This document shows, piece after piece, positions 1-6,071 of a stretch of DNA of 8,780 nt. The notes beneath the pieces are model-generated. The model saw only the letters and a program-made list of their open reading frames with translations. It made no database searches and was not told the origin of the DNA. Positions within the stretch are counted from its first letter, which is position 1; every line of letters starts with the position of its first letter. Both the position numbers and the translations under genes were made by a program. Source of the DNA: Parvularcula sp. (GTDB taxonomy: Bacteria > Pseudomonadota > Alphaproteobacteria > Caulobacterales > Parvularculaceae); the NCBI GenBank assembly GCA_003506635.1, contig DNZB01000371.1, positions 2,580 through 11,359 on the forward strand. Reading direction: 5' to 3'.

Positions 1-233
1 CCGCGCATGACGACGGCGCCGGCGGCGAACAGCGCGGCTTGCCACAGCGCTGTCAGTGGCGTCGGCGGCGCGACGATCGCGCCGAGCGCGAGGCCTTGCC
101 AGCAGGGAATGAGAAGAAGCCAGGTCCCGATCGGGCGGTCGGCGCGCATCAGGCGCAGATAGGGGCGCAGCGCTTCGGGCGCGTGGCGATCGACCCAGTT
201 GCCGGAATCGGCGTCGGCGGGCGCGGCGGTCAT
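1..233 (-). CDS. ubiA: 4-hydroxybenzoate polyprenyltransferase, N-terminal part (runs off left edge)
   Basis: Read on the - strand from ATG at 233-231, the frame stays open to the window edge and gives 77 complete residues. UbiA is a membrane enzyme that attaches the polyprenyl chain to 4-hydroxybenzoate in ubiquinone synthesis. The start carries a typical family segment at about residues 24-51, RPYLRLMRADRPIGTWLLL followed by IPCWQGLALG, which leads into the first membrane helix. A second hydrophobic stretch with AGAVVMRG follows at the edge, where UbiA proteins continue towards the first Asp-rich motif (NDxxD), which lies outside the window. The gene is divergent from rsmE. No clear Shine-Dalgarno precedes the ATG; its start context is nearly identical to that of rsmE. 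The family call is secure from the N-terminal motif; substrate specificity within the UbiA family is inferred. Confidence 0.88.
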   Translation of the reverse strand, partial: MTAAPADADSGNWVDRHAPEALRPYLRLMRADRPIGTWLLLIPCWQGLALGAIVAPPTPLTALWQAALFAAGAVVMR

Positions 234-245
234 GACGGGGATTTA
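228..245 (-). promoter_or_regulatory. Conserved start context of ubiA, mirrored at rsmE
   Basis: Read on the - strand this is TAAATCCCCGTCATGACC, with the ubiA ATG inside. The same sequence with one mismatch (TAAAACCCCGTCATGACC) spans the rsmE start at 539-556 on the + strand. Neither has an obvious Shine-Dalgarno. It could be a shared regulatory or translation-initiation signal, or the remains of a local inverted duplication. Confidence 0.4.
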
Positions 246-301
246 TGCGCCGCCGAAAGATTTGTCATGGGCGGCGGCAGCACATGCTGAACGCAGACGC
301 A

Positions 302-479
302 CTTTCTTCGCCTCCCCCTTGTGGGTAGGCCAAAACCGCACAGCGGTTTTGGGTGGGGGCACGCCCGATCAACGGCGTGAAATGCATTATTGGAAGAGCC
401 GACCCCCGCCCGGAAGTCGCGAAGCGCGACTTTCGTCAAACGCATGCGTTTGACCCTCGCAAGGGGGAGGCGAAGAAAG
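302..479. repeat. 178-bp element with 20-bp perfect terminal inverted repeats and nested hairpins
   Basis: Positions 302-321 and 460-479 are perfect reverse complements (20 of 20). Inside them, in order: 330-339/343-352 (10-bp stem, loop ACA); 353-359/403-409 (7 pairs, one G-T), which encloses 360-365/374-379 (6-bp stem); 414-421/425-432 (8-bp stem, loop AAG); and the perfect 20-bp palindrome 435-454. Most of the bases can thus be paired in one multi-branched fold. I see no ORF that uses it and no clear target-site duplication flanking it. It occupies the gap between the divergent ubiA and rsmE starts, so it could lie in the 5' leader of either gene. The layout resembles dispersed palindromic repeats or non-autonomous elements (MITE/RIME-like) of alphaproteobacteria; that relationship is inferred, since no second copy is in the window. 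Confidence 0.75.
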
Positions 480-538
480 GGCCGCGCGAAAACGCCTTTC
501 CGCATCCGCCGGGGAATTGCCGCGCACGACCGGCGCGC

Positions 539-556
539 TAAAACCCCGTCATGACC
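539..556 (+). promoter_or_regulatory. Conserved start context of rsmE, mirrored at ubiA
   Basis: TAAAACCCCGTCATGACC contains the rsmE ATG at 551 and matches the ubiA start region (228-245, opposite strand) at 17 of 18 positions. No purine-rich ribosome binding site is visible in front of the ATG, so translation may depend on other leader features or be leaderless. Confidence 0.4.
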
Positions 557-1315
557 CCTCGTCTTCATCTCGATGCCCCGCTCAGCGAAGGCGCCGGCGT
601 CAGCCTCTCGCCAGAGCAGGCGCATTATCTGAAAAGCGTGCTGCGGCGCGAGGCGGGCGCGGCGATCCGCGTCTTCAATGCGCGCGACGGAGAATTCGAC
701 GCGACGCTCGCCGAGATCGGCAAGAAGGGCGCGCTCGCCGCGATCGGCGCGCAGCGGCGCAAGCCGGAGAAAGAACCCGACATCGCGGTCGTATTCGCGC
801 CGGTCAAGCGCGCTGCCGTCGAAACGATCATCCAGAAGGCGACGGAGCTTGGCGCCAGCTACTTCATGCCGGTCGTCACCGAACGCGCCAACGCCGATCG
901 TCTGCGCACGAATCGTCTCCAGGCGATCGCGCTCGAGGCGGCGGAGCAATGCGGACGCCTCAGCGTGCCTTTTGTGCGTGAGCCGGAAAAACTCCCGGGC
1001 GCGCTGTTGCGCTGGGACCATGCGCGGACGCTCTATTTCTGCGACGAGGCGGGCGACGATCCGGACGAGGAATGGGGCGGCGCGCATGGCCGCGCCGAAC
1101 CCTTGCTCGCCGCGATCCGTCGCCGGGGGGCGGGCCCCGCTGCGCTGCTTATCGGTCCTGAGGGCGGGTTTTCAGCGCAGGAGCGATCCTGGCTCAGAAG
1201 CCTTCCCTTTATCGCGCCGGCGACGCTTGGACCGCGCATCCTGCGCGCCGACACTGCCGCGATCGTTTCGCTGGCGCTCTGGCAGGCGGGCGCCGGCGAC
1301 CTCACATGCGCGTGA
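551..1315 (+). CDS. rsmE: 16S rRNA (uracil-1498-N3)-methyltransferase RsmE
   Basis: The 254-residue product matches RsmE, a cytoplasmic SPOUT-class enzyme that uses S-adenosylmethionine to methylate N3 of U1498 in 16S rRNA of the small subunit. Visible family motifs are HYLKSVLR at residues 25-32 in the N-terminal PUA-like RNA-binding region, QKATELG ending at 101, and EAAEQCGR at 129-136. The knot-forming C-terminal motifs are LLIGPEGGFS at 199-208 and LGPRILRADTAA at 226-237, which build the cofactor pocket. Length is normal for the family and ATG 551 gives the expected N-terminus. An insert around residues 165-183 (acidic, Gly-rich) looks like lineage variation. The gene heads a probable + strand run with gshA, whose start follows about 80 bp after the stop. 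Confidence 0.95.
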   Translation: MTPRLHLDAPLSEGAGVSLSPEQAHYLKSVLRREAGAAIRVFNARDGEFDATLAEIGKKGALAAIGAQRRKPEKEPDIAVVFAPVKRAAVETIIQKATELGASYFMPVVTERANADRLRTNRLQAIALEAAEQCGRLSVPFVREPEKLPGALLRWDHARTLYFCDEAGDDPDEEWGGAHGRAEPLLAAIRRRGAGPAALLIGPEGGFSAQERSWLRSLPFIAPATLGPRILRADTAAIVSLALWQAGAGDLTCA

Positions 1316-1340
1316 GCTAAATTCGCTTGGCCGCTCTCGG

Positions 1341-1374
1341 GCGGAAGGCTAGACGACCCCGGCGCGCCTTCCGC
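1341..1374 (+). promoter_or_regulatory. Inverted repeat between rsmE and gshA
   Basis: GCGGAAGGC at 1341-1349 and GCCTTCCGC at 1366-1374 form a perfect 9-bp stem with a 16-nt loop. There is no T-run after it, so a standard intrinsic terminator is not supported. It ends about 21 nt before the proposed TTG start of gshA, where it could act in the leader or protect a processed 3' end. Confidence 0.35.
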
Positions 1375-1395
1375 GCGGACAGGCGGAGACCACAT

Positions 1396-2769
1396 TTGAG
1401 CGTTGAACGACAGGCAACGGGCGAACTTCCGCCGATTGAATCGCTCGATGAGCTGTCGGCGTTCATCGCCTCTGGCGAAAAGCCGAAGGCGGACTGGCGC
1501 ATCGGCACAGAGCACGAGAAATTCATTTACTGCCGCGAGACGCTGAAGCCCGTCGGCTATGACGGCCCCAACGGCATTCGCGCGATCCTTGAGCGCCTTA
1601 GTGAAACGACGGGCTGGGAGATCATCCGCGAGGGCGAAACGCCGATCGGGCTGAAAGGCGAGGGCGCGTCAGTGTCGCTCGAACCCGGCGGACAGGTAGA
1701 ACTTTCGGGCGCGCCGCTCGAAACGATCCACGAGACCTGCGCCGAGATCTCCCGCCATCTCGACGCGGTGAAGGCGGTCGCCGAGCCCCTCAATATCGCC
1801 TTTTTCGGCATGGGCTTCACGCCGGTCTGGACGCGCGACGAAATGCCGAGGATGCCGAAGGCGCGCTATAAGATCATGCGGGATTATATGCCGAAGGTCG
1901 GCGCGCTCGGCCTCGACATGATGCACCGGACCTGCACGGTGCAGGTCAATCTCGATTACGCCAGCGAAGCCGACATGGTGAAGAAATTCCGCGTCTCGCT
2001 GGCGCTCCAGCCGATCGCGACCGCGCTCTTCGCCAATTCATCGCTGGTCGAGGGAAGAGATACGGGGTGGGCGTCGTGGCGCGCCAATATCTGGACAGAC
2101 ACCGACAAGGATCGCACCGGCCTTCTCAAATTCGTGTTCGAGGACGGCTTCGGCTATGATCGGTACCGGGATTATCTCCTCGACGTGCCGATGTATTTCG
2201 TTCGGCGCGGCGGGAAATATATCGACGCTGCAGGGCTTTCCTTCCGCGATTTCCTGGAAGGAAGGCTGCCTGTCCTCCCCGGCGAGCGCCCGCATATTCT
2301 CGACTGGGAAGACCACATGTCGACCGCCTTTCCCGAAGTGCGCCTGAAGCGCTTTCTTGAAATGCGCGGGGCCGATTCGGGGCCCTGGTCGCGCATTTGC
2401 GCGCTGCCGGCCTTCTGGGTCGGGCTCCTCTACGACGGCGCCGCGCTCGACGCTGGATGGGACCTTGCGAAGGACTGGACGGCCGAGACGCGCGACGGGC
2501 TGCGCCTTGACGCTGCGCGCTTCGGCCTCAAGGCGAAGATCGGCGCCCGGACGATCCAGGACGTCGCCAGGGACGCCGTCGCGATCAGCCGCGCGGGGCT
2601 GAAGGCGCGGGCCCGCGCCGGCGCAATGGCGGCCGACGAAACGCACTTCATCGAACCCTTGCAGTCGATCGCCGATTCCGGCGTCACCATGGGCGAATAC
2701 ACGGCGCACCATTTCCGGAATGAGCTGAAGGGCGACGCGCGCCGCCTGCTGGCGGAAGTCTCTTTCTGA
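1396..2769 (+). CDS. gshA: Glutamate-cysteine ligase (plant/alphaproteobacterial type)
   Basis: This enzyme makes gamma-glutamylcysteine from glutamate, cysteine and ATP, the first and usually rate-limiting step of glutathione synthesis in the cytoplasm. Motifs typical of the plant-like GshA family are WRIGTEHEKF near residues 34-43, GASVSLEPGGQVELSG (ATP/substrate core), DEMPRMPKARYKIM, CTVQVNLDYASE and FANSSLVEG. The frame is open further upstream, to a TTG at 1327, but I chose TTG 1396. It gives 457 residues, the usual length, starts with a sequence resembling family N-termini, and is preceded by a purine-rich AGGCGGAG at 1381-1388 with good spacing; the longer version adds an Arg-rich, unlikely leader encoded across a hairpin. 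The gene lies between rsmE and a DNA glycosylase gene starting 11 bp after its stop. Confidence 0.93.
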   Translation: MSVERQATGELPPIESLDELSAFIASGEKPKADWRIGTEHEKFIYCRETLKPVGYDGPNGIRAILERLSETTGWEIIREGETPIGLKGEGASVSLEPGGQVELSGAPLETIHETCAEISRHLDAVKAVAEPLNIAFFGMGFTPVWTRDEMPRMPKARYKIMRDYMPKVGALGLDMMHRTCTVQVNLDYASEADMVKKFRVSLALQPIATALFANSSLVEGRDTGWASWRANIWTDTDKDRTGLLKFVFEDGFGYDRYRDYLLDVPMYFVRRGGKYIDAAGLSFRDFLEGRLPVLPGERPHILDWEDHMSTAFPEVRLKRFLEMRGADSGPWSRICALPAFWVGLLYDGAALDAGWDLAKDWTAETRDGLRLDAARFGLKAKIGARTIQDVARDAVAISRAGLKARARAGAMAADETHFIEPLQSIADSGVTMGEYTAHHFRNELKGDARRLLAEVSF

Positions 2770-2780
2770 AACCGTCGCCG

Positions 2781-3404
2781 GTGATCGACATCTTTTCCGA
2801 TGTCTCGGCGGCGACCCGCGCGCTGGCGCGCAAGGACAAGGGCCTCAAGCGCGCGGCTGCCGCAATCGGCGCCCCGCATATAAGGCGGCGCGAAGGCGGT
2901 TTTTCCGGCCTCTTCCGCATCATCGTCGAGCAGCAGGTCTCGGTGCCGAGCGCGCAGGCGATCTGGAAACGCTGCACGGAGAGTCTCGGCTGCCTGTCGC
3001 CGGCGAGCGTCGCCGCGCTGGGGCCCGAGGGTCTTCGGGCGCTCGGCCTTTCTACGCCGAAAGCCCGCTATGTCGCGAGCCTTGCGGAGGCCTGCCTCAC
3101 CGGCGCCGTCGATTTCGGCGCCTTGCCAGCCCTTGGCGACGAGGATGCGCGCGGCGCGCTTGTCGCGCTGAAAGGGGTCGGTCCATGGACGGCGTCGATC
3201 TATCTTCTATTCTGCGAAGGCCGCGTTGATATCTGGCCGCCGAACGATGTCGCGCTGAAACACGCCTATAACGCGGCGTCGGGGGAGAACCTTGACCAGC
3301 GCTCGCTCGACGGCCGGGCGGCGGCCTGGGGCCCCTGGCGGGGCGTCGCGGCGCACATCTTGTGGACCTACTACGCGCATTTGCGGGGGCGGGCGCCCAT
3401 ATAG
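2781..3404 (+). CDS. DNA-3-methyladenine glycosylase II-like protein (HhH-GPD superfamily)
   Basis: The 207-residue product belongs to the HhH-GPD base-excision glycosylases and resembles the short AlkA-type enzymes that remove alkylated bases from DNA. The helix-hairpin-helix is visible as ALKGVGPWTA at residues 129-138, which grips the DNA backbone. The expected catalytic aspartate is D156 in the segment DIWPPNDVALKHA, the position of D238 in E. coli AlkA. The segment IVEQQVSVPSAQAIWKR at 48-64 is the usual first core helix of the family. It lacks the extra N-terminal domain of E. coli AlkA, so I leave the symbol blank. Translation starts at GTG 2781, just 11 bp after the gshA stop, suggesting co-transcription and perhaps coupling. 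Substrate range cannot be read from sequence alone. Confidence 0.88.
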   Translation: MIDIFSDVSAATRALARKDKGLKRAAAAIGAPHIRRREGGFSGLFRIIVEQQVSVPSAQAIWKRCTESLGCLSPASVAALGPEGLRALGLSTPKARYVASLAEACLTGAVDFGALPALGDEDARGALVALKGVGPWTASIYLLFCEGRVDIWPPNDVALKHAYNAASGENLDQRSLDGRAAAWGPWRGVAAHILWTYYAHLRGRAPI

Positions 3405-3419
3405 GGTGTGGCCTTGCGG

Positions 3420-3437
3420 CAATTTTCGTGAAAATTG
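3420..3437. promoter_or_regulatory. AT-rich palindrome, candidate operator
   Basis: CAATTTTC, GT, GAAAATTG is an 8-bp perfect inverted repeat 16 bp after the glycosylase stop. Its AT-rich arms stand out in this GC-rich region and its 18-bp size suits a dimeric regulator. A TTGTCA hexamer (3435-3440) that could serve as a -35 box overlaps the right arm, but I cannot place a convincing -10. It does not match the LexA or Fur/Irr consensus forms I know. Confidence 0.35.
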
Positions 3438-3451
3438 TCAAATTATGGTCA

Positions 3452-3477
3452 TGGGGAATCAGATAGAGATTTCCCCA
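3452..3477 (+). promoter_or_regulatory. Hairpin in the HNH gene leader region
   Basis: TGGGGAATC at 3452-3460 can pair with GATTTCCCCA at 3468-3477 (nine pairs with a single bulged T), leaving a 7-nt loop. It lies just after the AT-rich palindrome and about 120 bp before the HNH start. There is no T-tract, so it is more likely leader structure or a protein site than a terminator. Confidence 0.3.
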
Positions 3478-3546
3478 GGATGGTCGGCGTAGAGTATTGT
3501 CGGGCGTCTGTCAGGAGGGCTCGTCTTCAGTAGCGCCGGTCGGATC

Positions 3547-3609
3547 ATGGCTTCGTCCCTTACGCCGCTTGCGGCTGCTCCGGGTCCTGTGGGGCGGCGA
3601 TGCAAGTGA
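3547..3609 (+). CDS. Possible 20-codon leader ORF overlapping the HNH gene start
   Basis: An ATG at 3547 opens a 20-residue frame (Ala/Pro-rich, ending RRCK) whose TGA at 3607-3609 lies past the HNH ATG at 3600, giving a 10-bp overlap in a different frame. Such an overlap could couple translation of the two. Its own Shine-Dalgarno is weak; a perfect AGGAGG at 3513-3518 is too far upstream and has no start codon at normal spacing. It may be chance. Confidence 0.2.
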   Translation: MASSLTPLAAAPGPVGRRCK

Positions 3610-4166
3610 TCCGTCATGCGCCGGACGGTTGCCCGGCCCTCGTCCTCAATGCTGATTTTCGGCCGCTTTCCTATTTCCCGCTGTCGCTGTGGTCGTGGCA
3701 GGACACGCTGAAAGCGGTCTTCCTTGATCGCGTCGATGTCGTCGCACAGTACGACACTGTCGTGCGCTCATCGAATTTCCAGATGCGGCTGCCCTCGGTC
3801 GTATCGTTGAAAAAATACGTCAATCATTCGCGCGCGCCGGCGTTCACGCGGTTCAACGTTTTCCTGCGCGACGGGTTCACCTGCCAATATTGCGGCGCAG
3901 GCGAGCGCGACGCGCTGACTTTCGACCACGTGACCCCGCGCTCGAAAGGCGGGCGCACGACGTGGGAAAACATCGTCGCGGCCTGCGCCGCCTGCAACCT
4001 GAAAAAGGGCGGGCGGATGCCGGCGCAGGCGAAAATGTTCCCGGCGAAAAAGCCCGTGCGCCCGTCAATGTTCGAGCTCAACGAACGCGGCCGCGCCTTC
4101 CCGCCCAATTACCTGCACCAGAGCTGGCAGGACTTCCTCTATTGGGATTCGGTGCTGGAACCTTGA
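3600..4166 (+). CDS. HNH endonuclease-domain protein, conserved alphaproteobacterial type
   Basis: The 188-residue protein has a complete zinc-supported HNH motif: CQYC at residues 95-98, DHV at 109-111 with the catalytic His110, N124 in the WENIV segment, and CAACN at 129-133, the two CxxC pairs binding structural zinc. The N-terminal part, ALVLNADFRPLSYFPLS with LWSWQDTLKAVFLDRV, is characteristic of a stand-alone HNH family widespread in alphaproteobacterial cores. Its cellular role is, to my knowledge, not established; DNA cleavage is inferred from the motif. ATG 3600 is the only start possible, because the frame has a TAG at 3531-3533 and no other start codon in between. It has no restriction-modification partner nearby and base composition like its neighbours, so it looks resident rather than part of the island at right. 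Confidence 0.85.
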   Translation: MQVIRHAPDGCPALVLNADFRPLSYFPLSLWSWQDTLKAVFLDRVDVVAQYDTVVRSSNFQMRLPSVVSLKKYVNHSRAPAFTRFNVFLRDGFTCQYCGAGERDALTFDHVTPRSKGGRTTWENIVAACAACNLKKGGRMPAQAKMFPAKKPVRPSMFELNERGRAFPPNYLHQSWQDFLYWDSVLEP

Positions 4167-4232
4167 CCTTGCGGGCGTTGTTCCGGGCGCGCGTGTGGAT
4201 TAACCTTCGCGCGCCAAAGCTGGAGACGCCCG

Positions 4233-5027
4233 ATGGATCGCGAAACCCTGCCCGCCAACCCTTTTGCGGCGATCACGCGCCGCAAGACCTTGTCGCTGAT
4301 GGGCTGCGGGTGCGCCGCCGCGGCCGCGACGGCGTGCACCTATAACGAGGAGCTTGGGCGCAGCCAGCTGGTCTTCGTATCGTCAGGCCAGATGGCGCAG
4401 CTCGCATCATCGGCGTGGGGCGATCTCAAGAAACAGCAAAAGGTCACCACCGACCCGAAATATGTCGATCGTGTGCGCCGCGTCGCGCCGAAGATCATCA
4501 CGGCCTCGGGCGGCAATCCGTCTGAATGGGAAGTGCAGGTCTTCGCCTCGAAGGACTTGAACGCCTTCGCGCTCCCTGGCGGCAAGATCGGCTTTTACAC
4601 AGGCATTCTCGACATCATGGACAACGACGCGCAGATCGCCGCGGTGATGGGCCACGAGGTTGCGCATGTGAACTACAACCATTCGGGCGAGCGCTATTCG
4701 CAACAGGTTGGTTCAAGCGTCGCGATCTCCGCCGCGCAAGCCGCGATCGGCACCGGCAGCCGGACCGGCCAGCTCGCGATGGCCGCGCTCGGCGTCGGCG
4801 CGCAAGTGGGCGTACTTCTGCCGTTCTCGCGCAAGCACGAGCTTGAAGCCGACAAGTTCGGCCTTCGCTACATGCACCGCGCCGGTTATGACCCGAATGA
4901 GGCGATCCGTTTCTGGCAGAAGATGTCGGCGCAGAAATCCGGCTCGCCGCCCGAATTTCTGTCGACCCACCCGGCGGACGCCACCCGCATCGCCCAGCTG
5001 GAGCGCGAAATCGCCCTACTGAAATAG
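4233..5027 (+). CDS. M48 family metallopeptidase, probable lipoprotein
   Basis: The 264-residue product is an M48 zinc peptidase of the exported LoiP/BepA-like kind, likely acting in periplasmic protein quality control. The active site is HEVAH at residues 141-145, and the third zinc ligand is expected at E203 in KHELEADKFG (199-210 region), with conserved D207. The N-terminus has a twin arginine (TRRKTLSLMG, residues 15-24) followed by an Ala-rich hydrophobic stretch and two possible lipobox cysteines: C25 (LMGC) and C35 (ATAC). It could therefore be exported by Sec or Tat and lipidated. No TPR repeats follow the catalytic domain, unlike BepA; the end STHPADATRIAQLE is family-typical. GGAG at 4222-4225 precedes the ATG at proper spacing. 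The gene seems to stand alone between the HNH gene and tRNA-His. Confidence 0.9.
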   Translation: MDRETLPANPFAAITRRKTLSLMGCGCAAAAATACTYNEELGRSQLVFVSSGQMAQLASSAWGDLKKQQKVTTDPKYVDRVRRVAPKIITASGGNPSEWEVQVFASKDLNAFALPGGKIGFYTGILDIMDNDAQIAAVMGHEVAHVNYNHSGERYSQQVGSSVAISAAQAAIGTGSRTGQLAMAALGVGAQVGVLLPFSRKHELEADKFGLRYMHRAGYDPNEAIRFWQKMSAQKSGSPPEFLSTHPADATRIAQLEREIALLK

Positions 5028-5031
5028 TTGC

Positions 5032-5043
5032 GCGGGGCCCCGC
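5032..5043 (+). terminator. GC-rich palindrome after the M48 gene
   Basis: GCGGGGCCCCGC begins five bases after the stop of the metallopeptidase gene. It may help end or protect the transcript, but the lack of a T-run means an intrinsic terminator cannot be claimed. Confidence 0.25.
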
Positions 5044-5094
5044 CCGCGACTAGGTTCCGCGCCCGCCAAGCCCAATAGGGCAAGGCTCCGGCAT

Positions 5095-5171
5095 GCCGCC
5101 TTAGCTCAGTTGGTTAGAGCGCTAGATTGTGGATCTAGAGGTCCCCGGTTCGAGCCCGGGAGGCGGTACCA
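5095..5171 (+). tRNA. tRNA-His (anticodon GTG)
   Basis: A full cloverleaf can be drawn. The acceptor strand 5095-5101 (GCCGCCT) pairs with 5161-5167 (AGGCGGT), with G-U as the first pair. The D arm starts GCTC at 5104, and the anticodon stem CTAGA/TCTAG encloses the loop TTGTGGA with anticodon GTG. The T arm is CCCGG-TTCGAGC-CCGGG, the discriminator is A73 (5168) and CCA is encoded at 5169-5171. The base before position 1 is T, so the G-1 that marks tRNA-His in most bacteria is not encoded and C73 is absent. This A73/no G-1/G1-U72 set is the known alphaproteobacterial form, read by a divergent HisRS. An accessory region begins directly after its 3' end, as is common where integrative elements use tRNA genes. 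Confidence 0.96.
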
Positions 5172-5183
5172 CTAAGTCGTCCG

Positions 5184-5780
5184 TTAAATAGCGGGATTTT
5201 TTGCTGACGGCGGTGTTATGGCGGCCGAGATCGCCGCGCGGATGAGGCGCAAGAGAATCCTCAGCCATCTGAGGACGAGGCGGAGGTTGTGGCCTGTCGC
5301 CGCGAGGATGGGATTGGCGCGGTCGCCGTGCCGGCCTTTGAGGAAGTTGCGGTCCATGCTGCCGCCGCTTTTCAGATGGCCGATGACGGGCTCGATCGCC
5401 GAGCGGCGGCGCAGCTCGCGCTTGATCTGTCCGTGAACGCCGCGTTTTTGGCCTGAGATGAAGACGCGCCTTGGGTTGTCTGCGTCATGGCCGCGATAGC
5501 CCTTGTCGGTGTAGGCGCGCTCGATCTCGCGCCCGGTCAGCGCGCTTGTTTCGGCGAGGACGTCTTTGAGCGTGTGGCCGTCGTAAGGCGCGCCGGGCAG
5601 CGCCTTGGCGTGCAGCACGACCTGGCCGCCCTTGCAGCGTTTGTTGGTGGTGACGAGCGAGACCTTGACGCCGAACTCCCAAGGCGTTTGCGGCTTGCCC
5701 TTGCCGATGCATTCGACCTCGGGCGCGTGCCAGGAGTAGAGCTTGGGGCCGCGTTGATGTTGCTCCTGAAGGCGTAACAT
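5184..5780 (-). pseudogene. IS5-type transposase, 5'-truncated remnant
   Basis: The 198-residue frame is the C-terminal part of an IS5-group DDE transposase. Family hallmarks are QRGPKLYSWHAPEVECIGKG at residues 10-29, YDGHTL, TDKGYRGHDA (second catalytic Asp, D92), QKRGVHGQIKRELRRRSAIEPVIGHLK (in two parts, with the catalytic Glu E130) and the closing RWLRILLRL. Full-length relatives are about 400-450 residues, and the N-terminal half with the first Asp is missing. Upstream in the same frame a TGA occurs at 5808-5810 and I recognise no transposase sequence beyond the ATG at 5780. It is thus very probably inactive. Its 3' end lies 12 bp from the tRNA-His CCA end; CTAA at 5172-5175 matches the short target type of several IS5 members, but with the other end gone this is only suggestive. 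Confidence 0.85.
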
Positions 5781-5810
5781 GACGGCGAACTGGGTTTTCG
5801 CCTCGCATCA

Positions 5811-6071
5811 TTCCCGCGGCGGCCGCTTCCAGTCTTCAGCCAAGGCGACGGCCCTGTGGTGCCAGAAGAGAAATCGAAAATATTGAATATCTATTTGAAA
5901 TCAATCACTTAAAAAATTTTTAGAATGGCGAAATGCCAACGCTAATACCGCCGACGAAATTCGCAGCGGTGGTTCGATTGCAAAAAGACGTCTGTGGACG
6001 GATGAAGCTCAGTAGCAGAGTCCCACGCCGAACTCAAATGCCTAAACACCGGGTCTCAATACGGAGAGCGG
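5811..6071. other. Non-coding junction between IS remnant and island genes
   Basis: I recognise no gene here. Up to about 5870 the sequence is GC-rich like the IS; 5871-5925 is strongly AT-rich (including AAAAAATTTTTA near 5911-5922); from there on composition is intermediate. No integrase remnant, no copy of the tRNA-His 3' end and no hairpin with T-run after the DUF262 stop were found. It probably marks a deletion scar or recombination seam between the IS and the island. Confidence 0.5.

Noticed and set aside
230..1087. Long - strand ORF of 285 codons over rsmE and the upstream gap
   Set aside because: It is antisense to rsmE, Arg-rich, has no recognisable domain and reads through the structured element; typical of GC-rich shadow frames.
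2038..2712. - strand ORF of 224 codons inside gshA
   Set aside because: It mirrors the real gshA codons and shows no family motif; a shadow frame.
3600..4166. HNH gene as part of a restriction or homing system
   Set aside because: Its N-terminal segment is that of a conserved core family, there is no methylase or intron/intein nearby, and composition matches the core.
4186..4215. Inverted repeat GGCGCGC/GCGCGCC before the metallopeptidase gene as a terminator
   Set aside because: A 7-bp GC-only stem with a 16-nt loop and no T-run is expected often in this base composition.
5485..5811. - strand ORF in another frame over the transposase remnant
   Set aside because: Family motifs lie in the 5184-5780 frame; this one has an Arg/Ala-rich low-information sequence. 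I also considered a frameshifted transposase N-terminus here and saw no transposase motif.
5972..5990. GGTTCGATT after the IS as a second tRNA-His attachment repeat
   Set aside because: Only the common T-loop-like GGTTCGA is shared with the tRNA; the flanking bases do not match.
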